DNA of 64,000 nucleotides from Dipteris shenzhenensis (GCA_047967505.1 CM106538.1); one strand, 5' to 3'; positions 36,101 to 42,940 are shown, counted from the stretch's first letter. Translations and numbers: made by a program. Notes: generated from the sequence alone by a model not told the origin.

Positions 36101-36144
36101 ACCTTGAGTCCTTCAAGCAGGAAAAGGCTCAACTTAAAGCTTAG
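9103..36144 (+). CDS. PHD-finger protein of the At4g10930 / PHRF1-like family, 5'-partial gene
   Basis: Spliced gene; in-window exons 9103-9172, 9330-9442, 9676-9741, 14418-15239, 15826-17023, 17219-17293, 17434-18489, 35920-36144. Joining them keeps one frame of about 1207 residues to the TAG at 36142. Seen: [12 protein letters not shown], then a PHD finger with all eight zinc ligands ([24 protein letters not shown]), a long Ser/Glu-rich linker with ADTGETAVVV-type motif ([10 protein letters not shown]), a conserved block [13 protein letters not shown] with [12 protein letters not shown], the segment [20 protein letters not shown] followed by a helical block [10 protein letters not shown], and a C-terminal helical domain [12 protein letters not shown]. 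From memory these match the Arabidopsis protein At4g10930. Proteins of this family carry a RING upstream of the PHD; that part is missing here and presumably left of the window. PHD fingers commonly read histone H3 tails; the C-terminal block resembles the RNA polymerase II CTD-binding SRI-type end of PHRF1. A nuclear chromatin or transcription role is inferred, not shown. Confidence 0.88.
9330..9442 (+). CDS. PHD gene, exon 2 (first half of PHD finger)
   Basis: Acceptor CTTTGTAG before 9330; reads [14 protein letters not shown] then VACDSCDC, giving four of the zinc ligands. Ends with TG of a tryptophan codon at donor GTGCAA (9443). The phase fits exon 3 exactly. Confidence 0.88.
9492..9588. 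repeat. Tandem duplication inside a short intron
   Basis: Two imperfect copies of a unit starting TTTGTTGAGCGTTAAGG (9492-9535 and 9536-9588); the second has an extra GCGTTAAG. It lies in the 233-bp intron 9443-9675 and makes no coding sense. Confidence 0.75.
9676..9741 (+). CDS. PHD gene, exon 3 (second half of PHD finger)
   Basis: Acceptor ACATACAG; the first G completes TGG (Trp), then [20 protein letters not shown] and P. Carries the His-Cys ligand pair and the first Cys of the last CxxC. Ends with AG of a split arginine codon at donor GTTTAT (9742). Confidence 0.9.
10568..10574 (+). promoter_or_regulatory. TATA box in LTR
   Basis: TATATAA about 120 bases before the LTR end, the usual place for the retrotransposon promoter. 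Activity is untested and the element is dead. Confidence 0.5.
10698..10709 (+). other. tRNA-Met primer-binding site
   Basis: TGGTATCAGAGC, complementary to the 3' end of plant initiator tRNA-Met, two bases after an LTR-like end CTTACA. Confidence 0.8.
11290..12541 (-). mobile_element. L1-type LINE ORF1 fragment (antisense to host gene)
   Basis: Read on the minus strand, 11967-11485 gives [35 protein letters not shown] and [18 protein letters not shown], then a truncated zinc knuckle (QCLRCRR) followed in another frame by DLARDCP. This is the DUF4283-plus-zinc-knuckle layout of plant L1 ORF1 proteins, which bind LINE RNA. Upstream, 12160-11970 supplies the preceding segment ([20 protein letters not shown]) in a shifted frame, and 12200-12541 is proline-rich low complexity. 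No reverse transcriptase follows; a truncated, dead copy. Confidence 0.65.
13640..14000 (+). mobile_element. Gypsy gag remnant
   Basis: 13680-13850 reads [19 protein letters not shown] and then [15 protein letters not shown], typical of the gypsy capsid region. At 13940-13975 a zinc knuckle [14 protein letters not shown] (CX2CX4HX4C) follows. Stops separate the pieces. Pol is absent. Confidence 0.6.
14418..15239 (+). CDS. PHD gene, exon 4 (PHD end and acidic linker)
   Basis: Acceptor GTGGATGCAG; the first G completes AGG (Arg) and TGT then supplies the last PHD cysteine, so LCPR joins to [13 protein letters not shown] without a gap. Includes [10 protein letters not shown], conserved in the family, and a Ser/Glu-rich, probably disordered linker with a 14-residue tandem repeat ([14 protein letters not shown] / [14 protein letters not shown]). 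Ends in basic residues [14 protein letters not shown] at donor GTATAAG (15240). Confidence 0.9.
14677..14758 (+). repeat. 42-bp in-frame tandem duplication in exon 4
   Basis: Two units starting GTTGAGCCTTCTGAGCTG at 14677 and 14719, period 42 bases, encoding two 14-residue acidic repeats. It keeps frame and lies in a low-complexity linker. Confidence 0.85.
15240..15825 (+). other. Intron, 586 bp
   Basis: Donor GTATAAG, acceptor TTGCATGCAG. AT-rich; no repeat or coding signal seen. Splits an arginine codon (AG/G). Confidence 0.85.
15826..17023 (+). CDS. PHD gene, exon 5 (central conserved block)
   Basis: Starts [18 protein letters not shown] (basic, possibly a nuclear localisation stretch). 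The centre, about residues 560-650 of the in-window protein, holds [19 protein letters not shown], a charged helical stretch, and [20 protein letters not shown], the most recognisable family signature after the PHD. The end [14 protein letters not shown] leads to DGLPLL at donor GTGAGT (17024). Phase 0 at the end. Confidence 0.92.
17219..17293 (+). CDS. PHD gene, exon 6 (25 codons)
   Basis: Acceptor TTGTTTCAG, donor GTACTC. Reads [20 protein letters not shown] then TATRQ, continuing DGLPLL of exon 5 in the family's conserved LP...LP..MRP pattern. Both ends are in phase 0. Too short to show as an open frame by itself. Confidence 0.9.
17434..18489 (+). CDS. PHD gene, exon 7 (helical block and long linker)
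   Basis: I chose the acceptor CTTGCTTCAG (17433) over the earlier TGTTGTAG (17389), because only the later one keeps frame after RQ and gives [20 protein letters not shown], the expected conserved helix. [20 protein letters not shown] and [10 protein letters not shown] follow; then a long acidic, Ser-rich and probably disordered region. The end NMEAIWKQ meets GCAAGT at 18490, read as a GC donor. Confidence 0.85.
19236..19540. repeat. Dispersed repeat R1, first copy (itself two units)
   Basis: Rich in CTGC and ATGTGGCAGCC. Two internal units end with similar text (CCCTATGTCCTCC / CCCTATGTCTTCC, then GGGGACTCACAAGTGGGAGG / GGGGGCTCACACGTGGGGAG). Related text occurs at 23266-23350 and 37600-37760. 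Probably an LTR or other non-coding part of an old retrotransposon, perhaps the copia remnant next to it. Confidence 0.5.
19550..19930 (+). mobile_element. Ty1/copia RNase H remnant
   Basis: Reads [30 protein letters not shown], then [20 protein letters not shown] and SANAAIFEV, which is the copia RNase H region (usual forms KRILRYLKGT, SKKQ and EAEY). Stops interrupt it. Only the 3' end of pol is left. Confidence 0.75.
20290..20900 (+). mobile_element. Possible gypsy gag remnant
   Basis: About 20500-20610 reads [20 protein letters not shown] then [11 protein letters not shown], which looks like the capsid region of a gypsy gag. No zinc knuckle or pol follows. Weak. Confidence 0.35.
20930..21720 (+). 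mobile_element. LINE endonuclease remnant
   Basis: About 21090-21130 reads CWDFNARMD, then [14 protein letters not shown] and [13 protein letters not shown]; these follow the order of an APE-type LINE endonuclease (DFNAR, R.S.D, NG, VVDY). A frameshift and stops interrupt it. The RT piece at 22020-22560 may belong to the same copy. Confidence 0.65.
22020..22560 (+). mobile_element. LINE reverse-transcriptase remnant (family L-a)
   Basis: Reads [20 protein letters not shown], a degenerate RT palm motif (usual form [11 protein letters not shown]), then [16 protein letters not shown] and, in the same frame after a stop, [15 protein letters not shown] (the thumb motif YLGI). The catalytic FADD is frameshifted out ([12 protein letters not shown] in another frame). 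Family L-a also occurs at 50950-51490. Confidence 0.75.
23266..23350. repeat. Dispersed repeat R1, fragment
   Basis: Short block with CATGGCAAACCATGTGCTGCCCATATGGCAACC-like text, the same style as 19236-19540 and 37600-37760. Degenerate. Confidence 0.35.
23560..23800 (+). mobile_element. L1 endonuclease N-terminal remnant
   Basis: Reads [20 protein letters not shown], then [16 protein letters not shown]. This fits L1 endonuclease (usual forms GVLNVYAPN and WIVGGDFN-ED--GG), with the key GGDFN degraded. Possibly the left part of an L1 that copy B split, the right part being at 31400-31740. Confidence 0.6.
24382..24386. repeat. Target-site duplication, left
   Basis: GTTCA directly before the left LTR; the same five bases follow the right LTR at 31125-31129. 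Confidence 0.95.
24387..24854 (-). repeat. 3' LTR of copy B
   Basis: On the + strand it starts TGTAACCTGACG and ends GAGCGTAACA; 468 bp, one mismatch to the other LTR. Confidence 0.97.
24855..24868 (-). other. Polypurine tract, copy B
   Basis: On the minus strand GAAGAGGGAAGGAA, directly adjoining the 3' LTR; identical to that of copy A. It overlaps the last base pairs of the gag-pol frame. Confidence 0.9.
24867..29570 (-). CDS. gag-pol polyprotein of copy B, 1567 aa, intact
   Basis: Single frame from ATG (29570) to the stop at the PPT. By position: Gag capsid (WLHKWDEAF near 125); zinc knuckle [13 protein letters not shown] near 352, with the spacing CX2CX3HX4C, one residue shorter than the usual CX2CX4HX4C; aspartic protease LFDSAS near 458; reverse transcriptase with [10 protein letters not shown] near 705, [23 protein letters not shown] and catalytic FIDD near 803; RNase H with LETDASG near 950, ELELYAV, and DVDHDTL; integrase with H-H-C-C zinc motif near 1148-1195 and a D, D, E triad in [16 protein letters not shown] and [10 protein letters not shown]; then [13 protein letters not shown] and a C-terminal chromodomain-like tail ([29 protein letters not shown]). 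Chromodomains of this group guide integration to chromatin. Gag and Pol share one frame, so Gag excess must come from processing or another mechanism. Confidence 0.98.
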   Translation of the reverse strand: MEAEEGASRRDPGESGVRPTQQGSRPVAHTLSGRIALLEDALQQLLAQQLQANAGQSELRRAIHSMSARPSREEKGKAPMEPESSVHTVEPRKAKVPIIANYRPEKYSGRMNDRSSDVIETWLHKWDEAFAICEIRNDIKKIREATHMFSEAADRWWIKQQKDGIASTTWEGFKREFRKHFLPPDEASRAWDQYRNLRQRNLSVAEYTDKFRESVMKVDEPLPQSIQVKDFIFGLNDRIKMEVRAKYANTLDDAIAIALNYEDAKGSKPSGFAQVGTQYGYPKKSGFKKKWTSKGSGSQPSGQAKQARPAETPKPSTTIGVKRKVTPMAARAWSKSPLNPEQREKARREGLCFGCLQPHQWKDCPRNKDRRMAEMVISECDVEMQGSPRAEEMQIQLAGSSQRLVPCLLCVSVTKLVTSAPDNILSKPAATGYTAFNDTELIKMKGQVASHDVIVLFDSASTHNVINSKLVKRLKLKTSPSDYAYTVRMADGSPTEVWDQRVTQLELRIQDYTEKLDFEMTKLAHADIALGMAWHSRKNPAIDWKKHVYQFKMNDVLYVLRGEKDIPQGPLVSVMEIRKAQVEFLYLCTASVESVNDSSTSTDVTQSDEMAKLANLITEEFSECFRDELPYGLPPERKVQHKIELIPGAEPINRPPYRMSFTEEAEVRRQLEEYLKLGQIQPSFSPFASPVILKRKKDDTFRLCIDYRALNNITVKHRYPMARIDDLLDALHGAVIFSKIDLKCGYHQIRIRAEDVHKTAFRSRFGHYEFLVMPFGLTNAPATFVMLMNDLLRPYIGKFVVHFIDDILISSKSVTEHYEHLRIVFSTLRKASLYVNKKKTILCMVRLEYLGFIITPQGVEMDPKKVAAILTWPIPQSLTALRSFLGFVQFYRRHIKGYSGIVSPLTDLTSDKVPFIWGQNQQESFNTIKQAVVSGPVLKIVDPQKPLFLETDASGIAVGAVLLQEGRPVAFESKKLSPSQRNWPTHELELYAVIHALKTWRHYLYGSEFYVDVDHDTLKHFCKQPDLRGRQARWAELMQEFNLTIRYRRGKDNKVADALSRIMHNLSFTVLESALMTEIRETQKVDEFVQSLWPKAHVLKPGESEKDDLASRKGQTYARYTIRDGMLVRNGKVVVPGQNDLKQRVIRQCHDSPCAGHPGVEKTYDLVKRDFFWPKMKKHIHEYVTRCFSCQVSKAERVKPPGLLQPLEIPLSKWESISMDFIVGLPATQGGYNSILVVVDRLTKMAHFIPTRESISAPQVAELFIRHIFRLHGLPRSIVSDRDVRFTGHFWTAVFETLRTELGMSSGDHPETDGQTERVNQTLEDMLRAYVSLRQHTWDKWLPLLEFAYNDRKHSSTGFSPFELNYGYRPANPTIVGVPQKVPSAANFVVQMREMLALARANIRQAMDRAKVYADENRSIRVFEEGEKVFLRIPSHSKSLTSGECAKLSPRYCGPWLILKRIGSVAYKLELPQGCKVHPVFHVSRLKKFLHTGDSLIEGVVLFQEIEDIARRKPTRILDRGTMQIRNRKIPTVLVAWHGQPLSEATWESVYQLRRVFPDFIIEDADV
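29571..30642 (-). other. Leader of copy B
   Basis: About 1.07 kb between PBS and gag ATG, unusually long next to 468-bp LTRs. Holds two hairpins (29681-29701 and about 29763-29779), an A-rich tract before gag (about 29599-29618 on the + strand as T/A runs) and a run of about 23 T on the + strand (29990-30012). Short open frames exist, but none is conserved with copy A. Confidence 0.8.
29681..29779 (-). other. Pair of leader hairpins, copy B
   Basis: 29681-29701 is a perfect 9-bp stem (AATTCCCTA / TAGGGAATT) with a 3-base loop. 29763-29779 repeats the core TTCCCTA / TAGGGAA with the same loop. Same order and similar spacing as in copy A. Confidence 0.65.
30643..30654 (-). other. tRNA-Met primer-binding site, copy B
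   Basis: On the minus strand TGGTATCAGAGC, two bases inside the 5' LTR end; complementary to the 3' end of initiator tRNA-Met. Confidence 0.95.
30657..31124 (-). repeat. 5' LTR of copy B
   Basis: 468 bp, TG...CA ends, one mismatch to the other LTR. As 5' LTR it would carry the promoter reading leftwards. Confidence 0.97.
31125..31129. repeat. Target-site duplication, right
   Basis: GTTCA, matching 24382-24386. Confidence 0.95.
31400..31740 (+). mobile_element. L1 reverse-transcriptase remnant, first piece
   Basis: 31640-31735 reads [20 protein letters not shown] then [13 protein letters not shown], the RT region with usual form YKI-AKVL--RL---L--I---Q--FI-GR-I-DN. A G-run (31579-31590) and stops precede it. 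It may continue the L1 whose endonuclease piece is at 23560-23800, with copy B inserted between them. Confidence 0.6.
32240..33900 (+). mobile_element. L1 reverse-transcriptase remnant, second copy
   Basis: In order: VSGLDGIP (usual SPGPDGIP) near 32475, [20 protein letters not shown] at 32803-32865, [17 protein letters not shown] (degenerate FADDT site) near 33010, GAHIN--KSNGFG, and further on ITIFLWGG and [20 protein letters not shown], the conserved 3' part of plant L1 ORF2. Many stops and frame changes; dead. Confidence 0.75.
34050..35030 (-). mobile_element. Copia gag remnant (antisense)
   Basis: On the minus strand a zinc-knuckle-like piece (HYAKYCKKK, preceded by degenerate cysteines) and [11 protein letters not shown]; further upstream [20 protein letters not shown] and a decayed capsid region. 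This fits a Ty1/copia gag without its pol. Stops throughout. Confidence 0.5.
35050..35919. other. Unique AT-rich intron end
   Basis: I see no transposon or coding signal. It ends with the acceptor GAGATGCAG. Confidence 0.5.
35920..36144 (+). CDS. PHD gene, last exon (C-terminal helical domain)
   Basis: Reads [38 protein letters not shown], then [20 protein letters not shown] and KQEKAQLKA, stop TAG at 36142. This is the conserved C-terminus of the At4g10930 family and resembles the end of animal PHRF1, an SRI-like RNA polymerase II CTD-binding bundle. It joins IWKQ of exon 7 in phase 0. Confidence 0.92.
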   Translation, partial: VEKYVKEHIRPLHKSHVITTEQYRWAVTKTTNKVMQHHTQARSAHFLIREGEKVKRLAEQYLESFKQEKAQLKA

Positions 36145-36800
36145 GTTCTAATTATAATCTTGTAAATCTATGTGGAATTTAATTGCTAAGTCCATTTGCA
36201 TTGACTACATTGTCACGCTGCTGTACTGAAGGAAAAATTTGTTCTAGAGCTACATTGCAAAGTGAAACAGACTATACGCTGCTGTTCTGAAGGAAAAAAT
36301 TGTTCTAGAGCTACATTGCAAAGTGAAACAGACTATGCCATATTGTAAATTCTAAGAAACTGATGATGCCTTGTATTACCAAGAATCCGGTTCTGCAGAT
36401 TTGAAACATGCTTCCAACTTTCTACGTAATGAGGTTGAGGTTTTTTAGCAAACATGCTAAAGTGTTGGAAATATGTCTTTCTACAAGCTTGTGGTTAATT
36501 GAGATTTAATAACTACATGTGATTAGCTCTGCTGTAGCCTTAGACATGGCTGAGTTTGCTGTTTGCTTCTGGAGAAATGATAGAAAAACAGGATGCTGGT
36601 CTGTATGTCATTGTGTGACTACCAACACTGCTTGCAGCAGAATAATATGTAAACGTATGCATGGAAAACACACAATGCTAACTCAAATCTCACTTTTATT
36701 CTTAATGTGCACGCAATTGCATAGAGAGATGCAGACAGTTATTGAACTATGCTCATGGGAATAGAAACAGTAATTATATATTGTTTAAGGACGGACAAAA
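36145..36800 (+). other. 3' flank / 3' UTR of the PHD gene
   Basis: AT-rich. Contains a 61-bp tandem duplication. I see no clean AATAAA signal, so the transcript end is not placed. Confidence 0.5.
36215..36336. repeat. 61-bp tandem duplication after the stop codon
   Basis: Units 36215-36275 and 36276-36336, starting ACGCTGCTGT; they differ at only a few bases. Confidence 0.9.
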
Positions 36801-38800
36801 CCTTGTATAGAGGTGTGCTCAGTGTGCCACCATCTAGCAGCTAAGGTGCTGCCTAGATGTGGACCCCTGTCACTACAAAACTGTTCCCCTACCTCCTCTT
36901 GGCACCTTCAAAGCACTGTCAGCCTGCATGGTCTCCTAGAGCTTCGGTGGCTGTGTAGATGCTCTGCAAATAGAGCTCCTTACTGCTCTGGTGGACAGAC
37001 AATGGTGAGGCACTGTTTAATCCTTGAGCTCCTTGTTGCTTCCGTCTGCAGGAAAGGTGAGGAACAAGTCTCCTCGATTCCTATCCTCCTTGCTGCTCTG
37101 ACGGGAGCCTGTTGTGAGGCTCTATCACTGAGTTCTCTGGACCTCCCTGCTGCTTGAAGCTCAGCCCAGTCTAAGGCACCAGAGGCTGAATGACTGAATG
37201 AATAACTGCACCCCCAGGGGCCCTTTATATAGGGTTGTAGGCCCCCAAAATAGGCCGACATAGTTCCCACAGACTGGCCGACCTGCCAGTCTGCCAGCCG
37301 ATCCTGTCTGTAGGGTTCCAGGTCAGCCGACCTGATTCCTGGCCTATTTAAGGCCTGTTTGGCATGTGCCTTGCTTCTGGTCCTTGCCCCAGGCCCGCTG
37401 TCTTCTCCAGGCCCTGCAGCAGACCACCCATACATGCTGCAGCACCCAACCAAGTCTGTCATACCCTGCAGTACTACCAACCGGTCACAGACCTCTTGTA
37501 CCTTTGCTGGCCTGCTGTACCTGCTGCTGCTGCCGCTGCACCGTCTGCAGTACCATTTGTACCTGCTGTACCTGCTGCTGTACGAGCCCAGGTACATCCA
37601 CAAGGTTGACCTAACAGTAGATCTATGTGTTGCCCATGTGGCAGCCAGTCTGCTGCCCACATGGCGGTGCTAATCTCACTGTCTTTTCATCTAGTACAAT
37701 AAGTTTTGCTCTCCCATGTCCTCATATGAGGGCTCACAGATGGGGAGGTGACCCTCATATTCCAGCACTTTATGGCATGTGACCTTCTTATAATATGCCT
37801 GACATATCTCATGATTCATACCTTTGTGAGTGGATTCTTCAGATGTTAACAATGCACGTGTTTTGCTTGTGTTCCGGATTGTAACTTCTTCTGGATAAAC
37901 CTTGTCCTTTTGTAAATAGAAAGTATCTTGACAGGAAACCTACAAGAGGACAAAATGACGCAACTTGAGCCATGAAAGTAATCGTTGTTAGCATCACTGC
38001 AATAGGATACCCATGCGGAACATGTCCAAAAAATCTTTCAGTACAGACGGTATGTATATGAGAGAGATCAACTTTTGTGCAAGATCCCGGAGCTGGCTTG
38101 AAATTCTGGATGCTTAATTTTCTTCACTGTCACCAGTGGGACTAATTGTGTGTGGAAACAGACGTGCTTACTCAGCAAGTCAGTCTGTGGTTGCAAACAG
38201 CAGCTCCTGTCATTTTCCATTGCTACATGCTTCCAGAGTGCCAATGCCAGTTCTGATCCTGCAGAATTTATCCTGTATTTACACCTCAAATCTCTTGTTG
38301 CTGTTTTCCTGAAGTTTAAGGCAAACATCGTAGGCTGTTGGGGAAAGGTGGGGCCTTGCAGACTGATTGTGAGGTGGTCTCACATTTCAGAATATGTTGA
38401 AGAAAAAGGATCATCACAATCAAGAAATATTTTAGCATCAAGGTCCACGTTATGTGTTTCTAGCTTAGCAAATTCCACTGTAGTAAAGTTTGAGCTCAAT
38501 TTTGAGCCCTTTATGATCCAATCTTTGAGGGATCAGCCTGTTCTTGGTATACCTTAATATGATATGAAAAAGTAGATTATTGGGAAGGACTCACATCGAA
38601 AGAGTGCACTCTATCATTCATGTTGCGATAGCATGGTCACTGCTCACATGACAGTGCCCCCATGAAGAATCTGTTGCTTAGATGGATCGTTGGTCGTTCG
38701 TGCATGTCTGGTACAAGTGAGGAGTGGATGACCAAATACAACATCAGCAATGAAAGAAGTCATGTGTTTAAGTAGAATGTGGTTTATCCAATGATGAGAT
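36800..38800. other. No gene; includes repeat R1
   Basis: 36980-37700 is GC-richer, with CTGC-rich text (CTGCTGTACCTGCTGCTG); 37600-37760 matches repeat R1 (ATGTGGCAGCC, GAGGGCTCACAGATGGGGAGG). The open frames here come from this low complexity. 37800-38800 shows nothing recognisable. Confidence 0.4.
37600..37760. repeat. Dispersed repeat R1, third copy
   Basis: Shares CCCATGTGGCAGCC and GGGCTCACAGATGGGGAGGTGA with 19236-19540. Confidence 0.5.
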
Positions 38801-39107
38801 CAGAAGCAATGCAAATTTTCAAAATACCTTGAGAAAGCACACAGATGATGAAGATGATGAGGAAGCAAGCTCCAACGATGAAACCGAGCTGCTAAGGCAA
38901 TGTTTTTGAAATAGATGGATAAGGGATACCCAAACCAAGTTGGAAGCGTGACAAGCGATGGGTGAGGTGAAGCTATATCTAAGGAGACTAATGGAGTCTC
39001 CTTGGGTGCATTCAATTTTTGTAGTAATTCCTGGATTTTCTCCAAGGTGGCTACTTTCTCTGGGACGATGCATTCAAGAGGGCACCTTTATGTGTCCTTA
39101 GGTGCGC

Positions 39108-39141
39108 AAATTGGCACCTTGGTTTGGAGAGGTGCCAATTT
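39108..39141. repeat. Perfect 12-bp inverted repeat
   Basis: AAATTGGCACCT (39108-39119) and AGGTGCCAATTT (39130-39141) with a 10-base loop. No run of T follows, and this is plant DNA, so it is not a bacterial-type terminator. Function unknown. Confidence 0.7.
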
Positions 39142-39419
39142 GAGCACCTTTGCACCACCCCATTGCGACCAACAATGGCTAGTCCAAGGGACATTTTCAC
39201 CAACACCTAGCAGTTTCTCTAGATGCTGCAAGTTGTGCAGGTACCTGAAATGGGCGTCTTGGTTGGAAAACACATTGGAGGAGATTGTGTAGTTGATGGG
39301 GAAAGTCTTGCTTGTTGTTTGAGTCAATCAAAATTGCAAAGGGAGCTAAGAGGCTTGGATTATGTGGAATTGAAGTAGAGATAAGCTAGATAGTGTGTAT
39401 CTAAGTTATGTAGGTTGGT

Positions 39420-40570
39420 GGAGGGAAGAGTTTGTTATGTTTTGGCAATTTGAGATCATTTTTAGTATTCAAGCTTGCTTTGCCTATCTTGATGCTAAAT
39501 CCTTCTAAACTGACATTTAATATTAATGCTTTAGTGTTGTAGGGATGAAGGATACCTTGGAAAAGGTTACGGCATGCAAGGGGATGCTATGAAAAATCAA
39601 ATATTGGGATCAAGTAGGGGTGAAATTCTCAATCAGTTGATAAAGAACCAGGCTTAATGTGGAAGGTACTGTGAGATGAAACTGTAGGAGGTGAAGGCTG
39701 AAGTGTTAAACTAGGTGAAGGATCCTTGGGATGAGAGAATGGAAAATGTTTTGGTCAATCGATCAGCAAATGGCTGAGATGGAGTTGAAGAAGGCTAAAG
39801 CAGAAAATGTTTAGAGCAAGCAAAGGTGGTTGGTTCGCAAGGATTCATCCTCGAAATGTTTGTTTTTGATTCTCCAGGAAATGAGGAAGGCTAAGATGAT
39901 TGATAAGGTGTAGGATGTCAATGGGAGGATTACTATAGAGCCATGGAGGGTGGGAGGTGTGTTTGTAAGCACTTCAAGCCCATTTTTGGGGCCAAGAAAG
40001 GGGGTTGGCAATGCATTGTGTAGGCAATTAGAGAACCTACTATTCAAAAGAAGCTTTAGGTTTTCATTAGAAGAAATTGAGGATGACTAGGTTTTATGGT
40101 TGAGTGGGCTTACTGTAGAATTTTTAAAGTATTTTGATCAAATTCAAAAAAGATCTTGTGGATATGGTGCAAGATGCATGTCGGAGAGATTAAGAGAGAG
40201 TTCCTATTAGTCATCATGAATGTGTGTCTCATTACAATTATCCCTAATAAGTAGAAGAGGCCAATTTGCATTTTGAATTAAGATTATAATATTATGGCCA
40301 AAAGGCTAAATCGTTTGTTTTGAGGCTAAAGTATGTTTTATCCAATCTCATCGCTAAATAATAGTATGGGTTTATATTTGGAAGACATCTTTGAAAATGT
40401 ATAAAATGTTGCCTTAGCACTGGTTTATACTTTGGAGGAAAGGTTGAGATGTGTTATGCTTGCATTAGACTTACTATGATTTATTGAGGTGGGACTATAT
40501 GACAAAGAAGTTTGGGGCCAAGTTTATCGACATTTGTTGGGGAGGAATTCATAAGGTAAAAAGATCTTTG
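39420..40570 (+). mobile_element. L1 reverse-transcriptase remnant, family L-b copy 1
   Basis: Translated piecewise it gives DLVDMVQDACR, LITIIPNK, NIMAKRLNR, YGFIFGR and MLALDLL-FIEVGLYDKE, the order of L1 RT (LIPK, ILAKRL, Q-GFI-GR, LDL-KAYD). Homologous over most of its length to 51540-52540 (shared words such as ATGGTGCAAGATGCATGTCGG). Frames are thoroughly broken. Confidence 0.65.
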
Positions 40571-42940
40571 AGCCCAACAAGTCTATCAAGTAGCCATTAG
40601 TGTATGATTTGGCTACTATTCTATGGATTGCAATAGTAAAGGAATTATAGAAAAAGAGAAGTCCCAAGCTTTAGATTTTCTAAGTTGGAAGCATGTAGCT
40701 TAATAGTCATTTGAAGATGCCATGAATGCATTGTAGTCCCTAAAGGTCATTTCCTTGCTTTATAAAACTTCAAGCTCGAAGTACAATTTGGCTAATTCCA
40801 TGCTATGGCTATTAACAAGGGGGAAAGGTTGGGTTGGATTCACAAGTATGTGTTGAGTTGGATTGCTCCAGAGGTTATAGTGAGATACTTGTGAGTATCC
40901 TGTCAGGATGGAGGTATCCATGAAGTAGAGGTGGCTTGTGGAGAGGAAGCTCATAGTATGGAGGTGTAGGTTTATTGCATGGAAGTCAAGATTGACATTT
41001 TCATAATATGTGTTGAGTTGGATTGTAGAGGTTATAGGGAGATACTTTGAGTTTTCTATCAAGATGGAGGTATCCATGAAGTAGAGGTGGCTCGTGGAGA
41101 GGAAGCTCGCAATATGGAGGTGTAGGCTTATTGCATGGAATTCATGGCATACTATGGCAGGGGATATGGGAGAGCATATGGAGCCATAGGAGGAAAATAC
41201 AAACCAAGATCGACATTATCATAGCATGTGTTGGATGCCTTAGTGGTATATGTGCCAAGCTTATGTACGTTCTTGAAGTCTTATTGGATTATAATGAATA
41301 GGGAACTAAGGAGGTTTAGTAGGCATGATGATGGCGGTAGGCAGATGTATTATGTGTTGTCAAAGGTGGTGGTTACTTCAAAAGCACATGGGCTTTGGGT
41401 TCTCGACTTCACGTTGGGGGCCATTGCATGGCTACTTGAGCTAGATGTATGAGGCGCCGTGGGCTTGGCATGTTGAGATAGTTCTTTGAAAGGGAATTTT
41501 GAAGGAAGGTAGACATCTGTGAGATTTGGAAATGGCATGAGAAAGTGGTGTTCCATTTCGTATAGTGAAGGCTATGAAGTCTAATATTGCTAGTGGGGTT
41601 GGTAAGGGCATGGGAAGAGCTAGTCTAATATTGTAGAGTATGAAGCTAAGGCTACATGGTGATTCTTGTTCATCTAAGAGCATGTGGTGATCTAGAGATA
41701 AGAACAAGGAGGAGGAGACATTTAAGGATCATTGATTGGCAAAAATTTATGAACTAGAATAACAAAGGGTTAAAGTCATGCTGATGTGTTGGTCATAGGT
41801 GGGAGAATGATAAATTAGAAAGCTTTCAAGGAATGAAGATGCTAATTTAGAAGTCGGATAGGGGGAGGCTTGAGGAGGTGATGAAGTGGTGAGAGAGCAT
41901 TGGGAAACTAATAGCTTAAGGTTGGTCTTAGCAGTGGGTAGTGAGTGGGGTGACCTAATCTAGGGGAACAATGATGGATGCTATGGTAACTGGTCAAAGC
42001 TGCTTTAAGGTATTTAAGTGAAATTGATGGGGGATGGGCTTTACCTCATAAACAAGATGGAAAATGTTGAAGAATCATGATACAAGGTGCAAGGGGACAA
42101 AGGAGAGTACTATCCATTTGTTCTAGAGCTGCACAATAACTAAGGTGGCATGGAGCCCGGGTCCAAAAGGGGATTGAGAAATTAATGATTAGATAACAGT
42201 TGGGATGGAAATGGAATAGATACGAGTATTTATTGGGGGTGGATATGAGCCAATGCTTAGGTCAGGGGTTAATTAGGCTTTATGGATAGTGAGGGATTTG
42301 TCTATGCTTGTGTGTTGTAGTTGTTGCGAATAGATTTGAGAATGATAGAGTTGGTGGGATGGTGTTAGTTATAGCTAGTGGCTAAGGATTACTTAGTTAA
42401 TTCCTCAAATTCTTTTTCTAGTTATGGCCGGGCCTTCCTTAAGGTTTGATACCTATAATAAAGCTATGGAAATCTCGCCTCCCTTTCAGGGTTAAAACAA
42501 TAATTATGTAAAAGCAAGTAAGATCTTATTTTTAATATCCAATTTAAATTTGTAATGACTCTTTCATGCATAAATCTAGCTTGTGTCATGTCTTGTATTC
42601 TCTAAGCTTCACACTTGGTTGTTATTTCCATCTCAAGATCTGACTTAGCTTGGTTGTCATACTTTTGTCATGTTCTAAAGCAATCTTTATTGCTTGGAAT
42701 GGCTTCAATTACTTAGAAACTCCTTTAAGCTAGTAGGTTCTTATTTTCATTGATCATTAGGTTCTGTCATCATACGACAATGTTGCAACAAGATTATTAA
42801 TCTATCCAATTTTACTTTTTGGCCTATTTTAGACCATTGGTTGCTCCTAGTAATGTTCAACCAAGTAGTCATGGAGATATATTTCTTCATCTCTTAATAG
42901 TATTTGCACATTAAAGAGAGTCCATGGAGGTTTTTAAGAA
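40570..42940. other. Decayed repeat region without genes
   Basis: Contains a 161-bp tandem duplication near 40848; otherwise G- and A-rich text with no coding signal, perhaps the 3' part of the L1 at 39420. Confidence 0.35.
40848..41150. repeat. 161-bp tandem duplication
   Basis: Units start ATGTGTTGAGTTGGATTG at 40848 and 41009 and share long stretches (GGAGGTATCCATGAAGTAGAGG, split here by few changes). A further partial unit may begin near 41200. Confidence 0.75.

Noticed and set aside
36980-37673. Open frames of 226 and 104 codons on opposite strands.
   Set aside because: CTGC-rich low complexity opens several frames at once; no domain, and it overlaps dispersed repeat R1.
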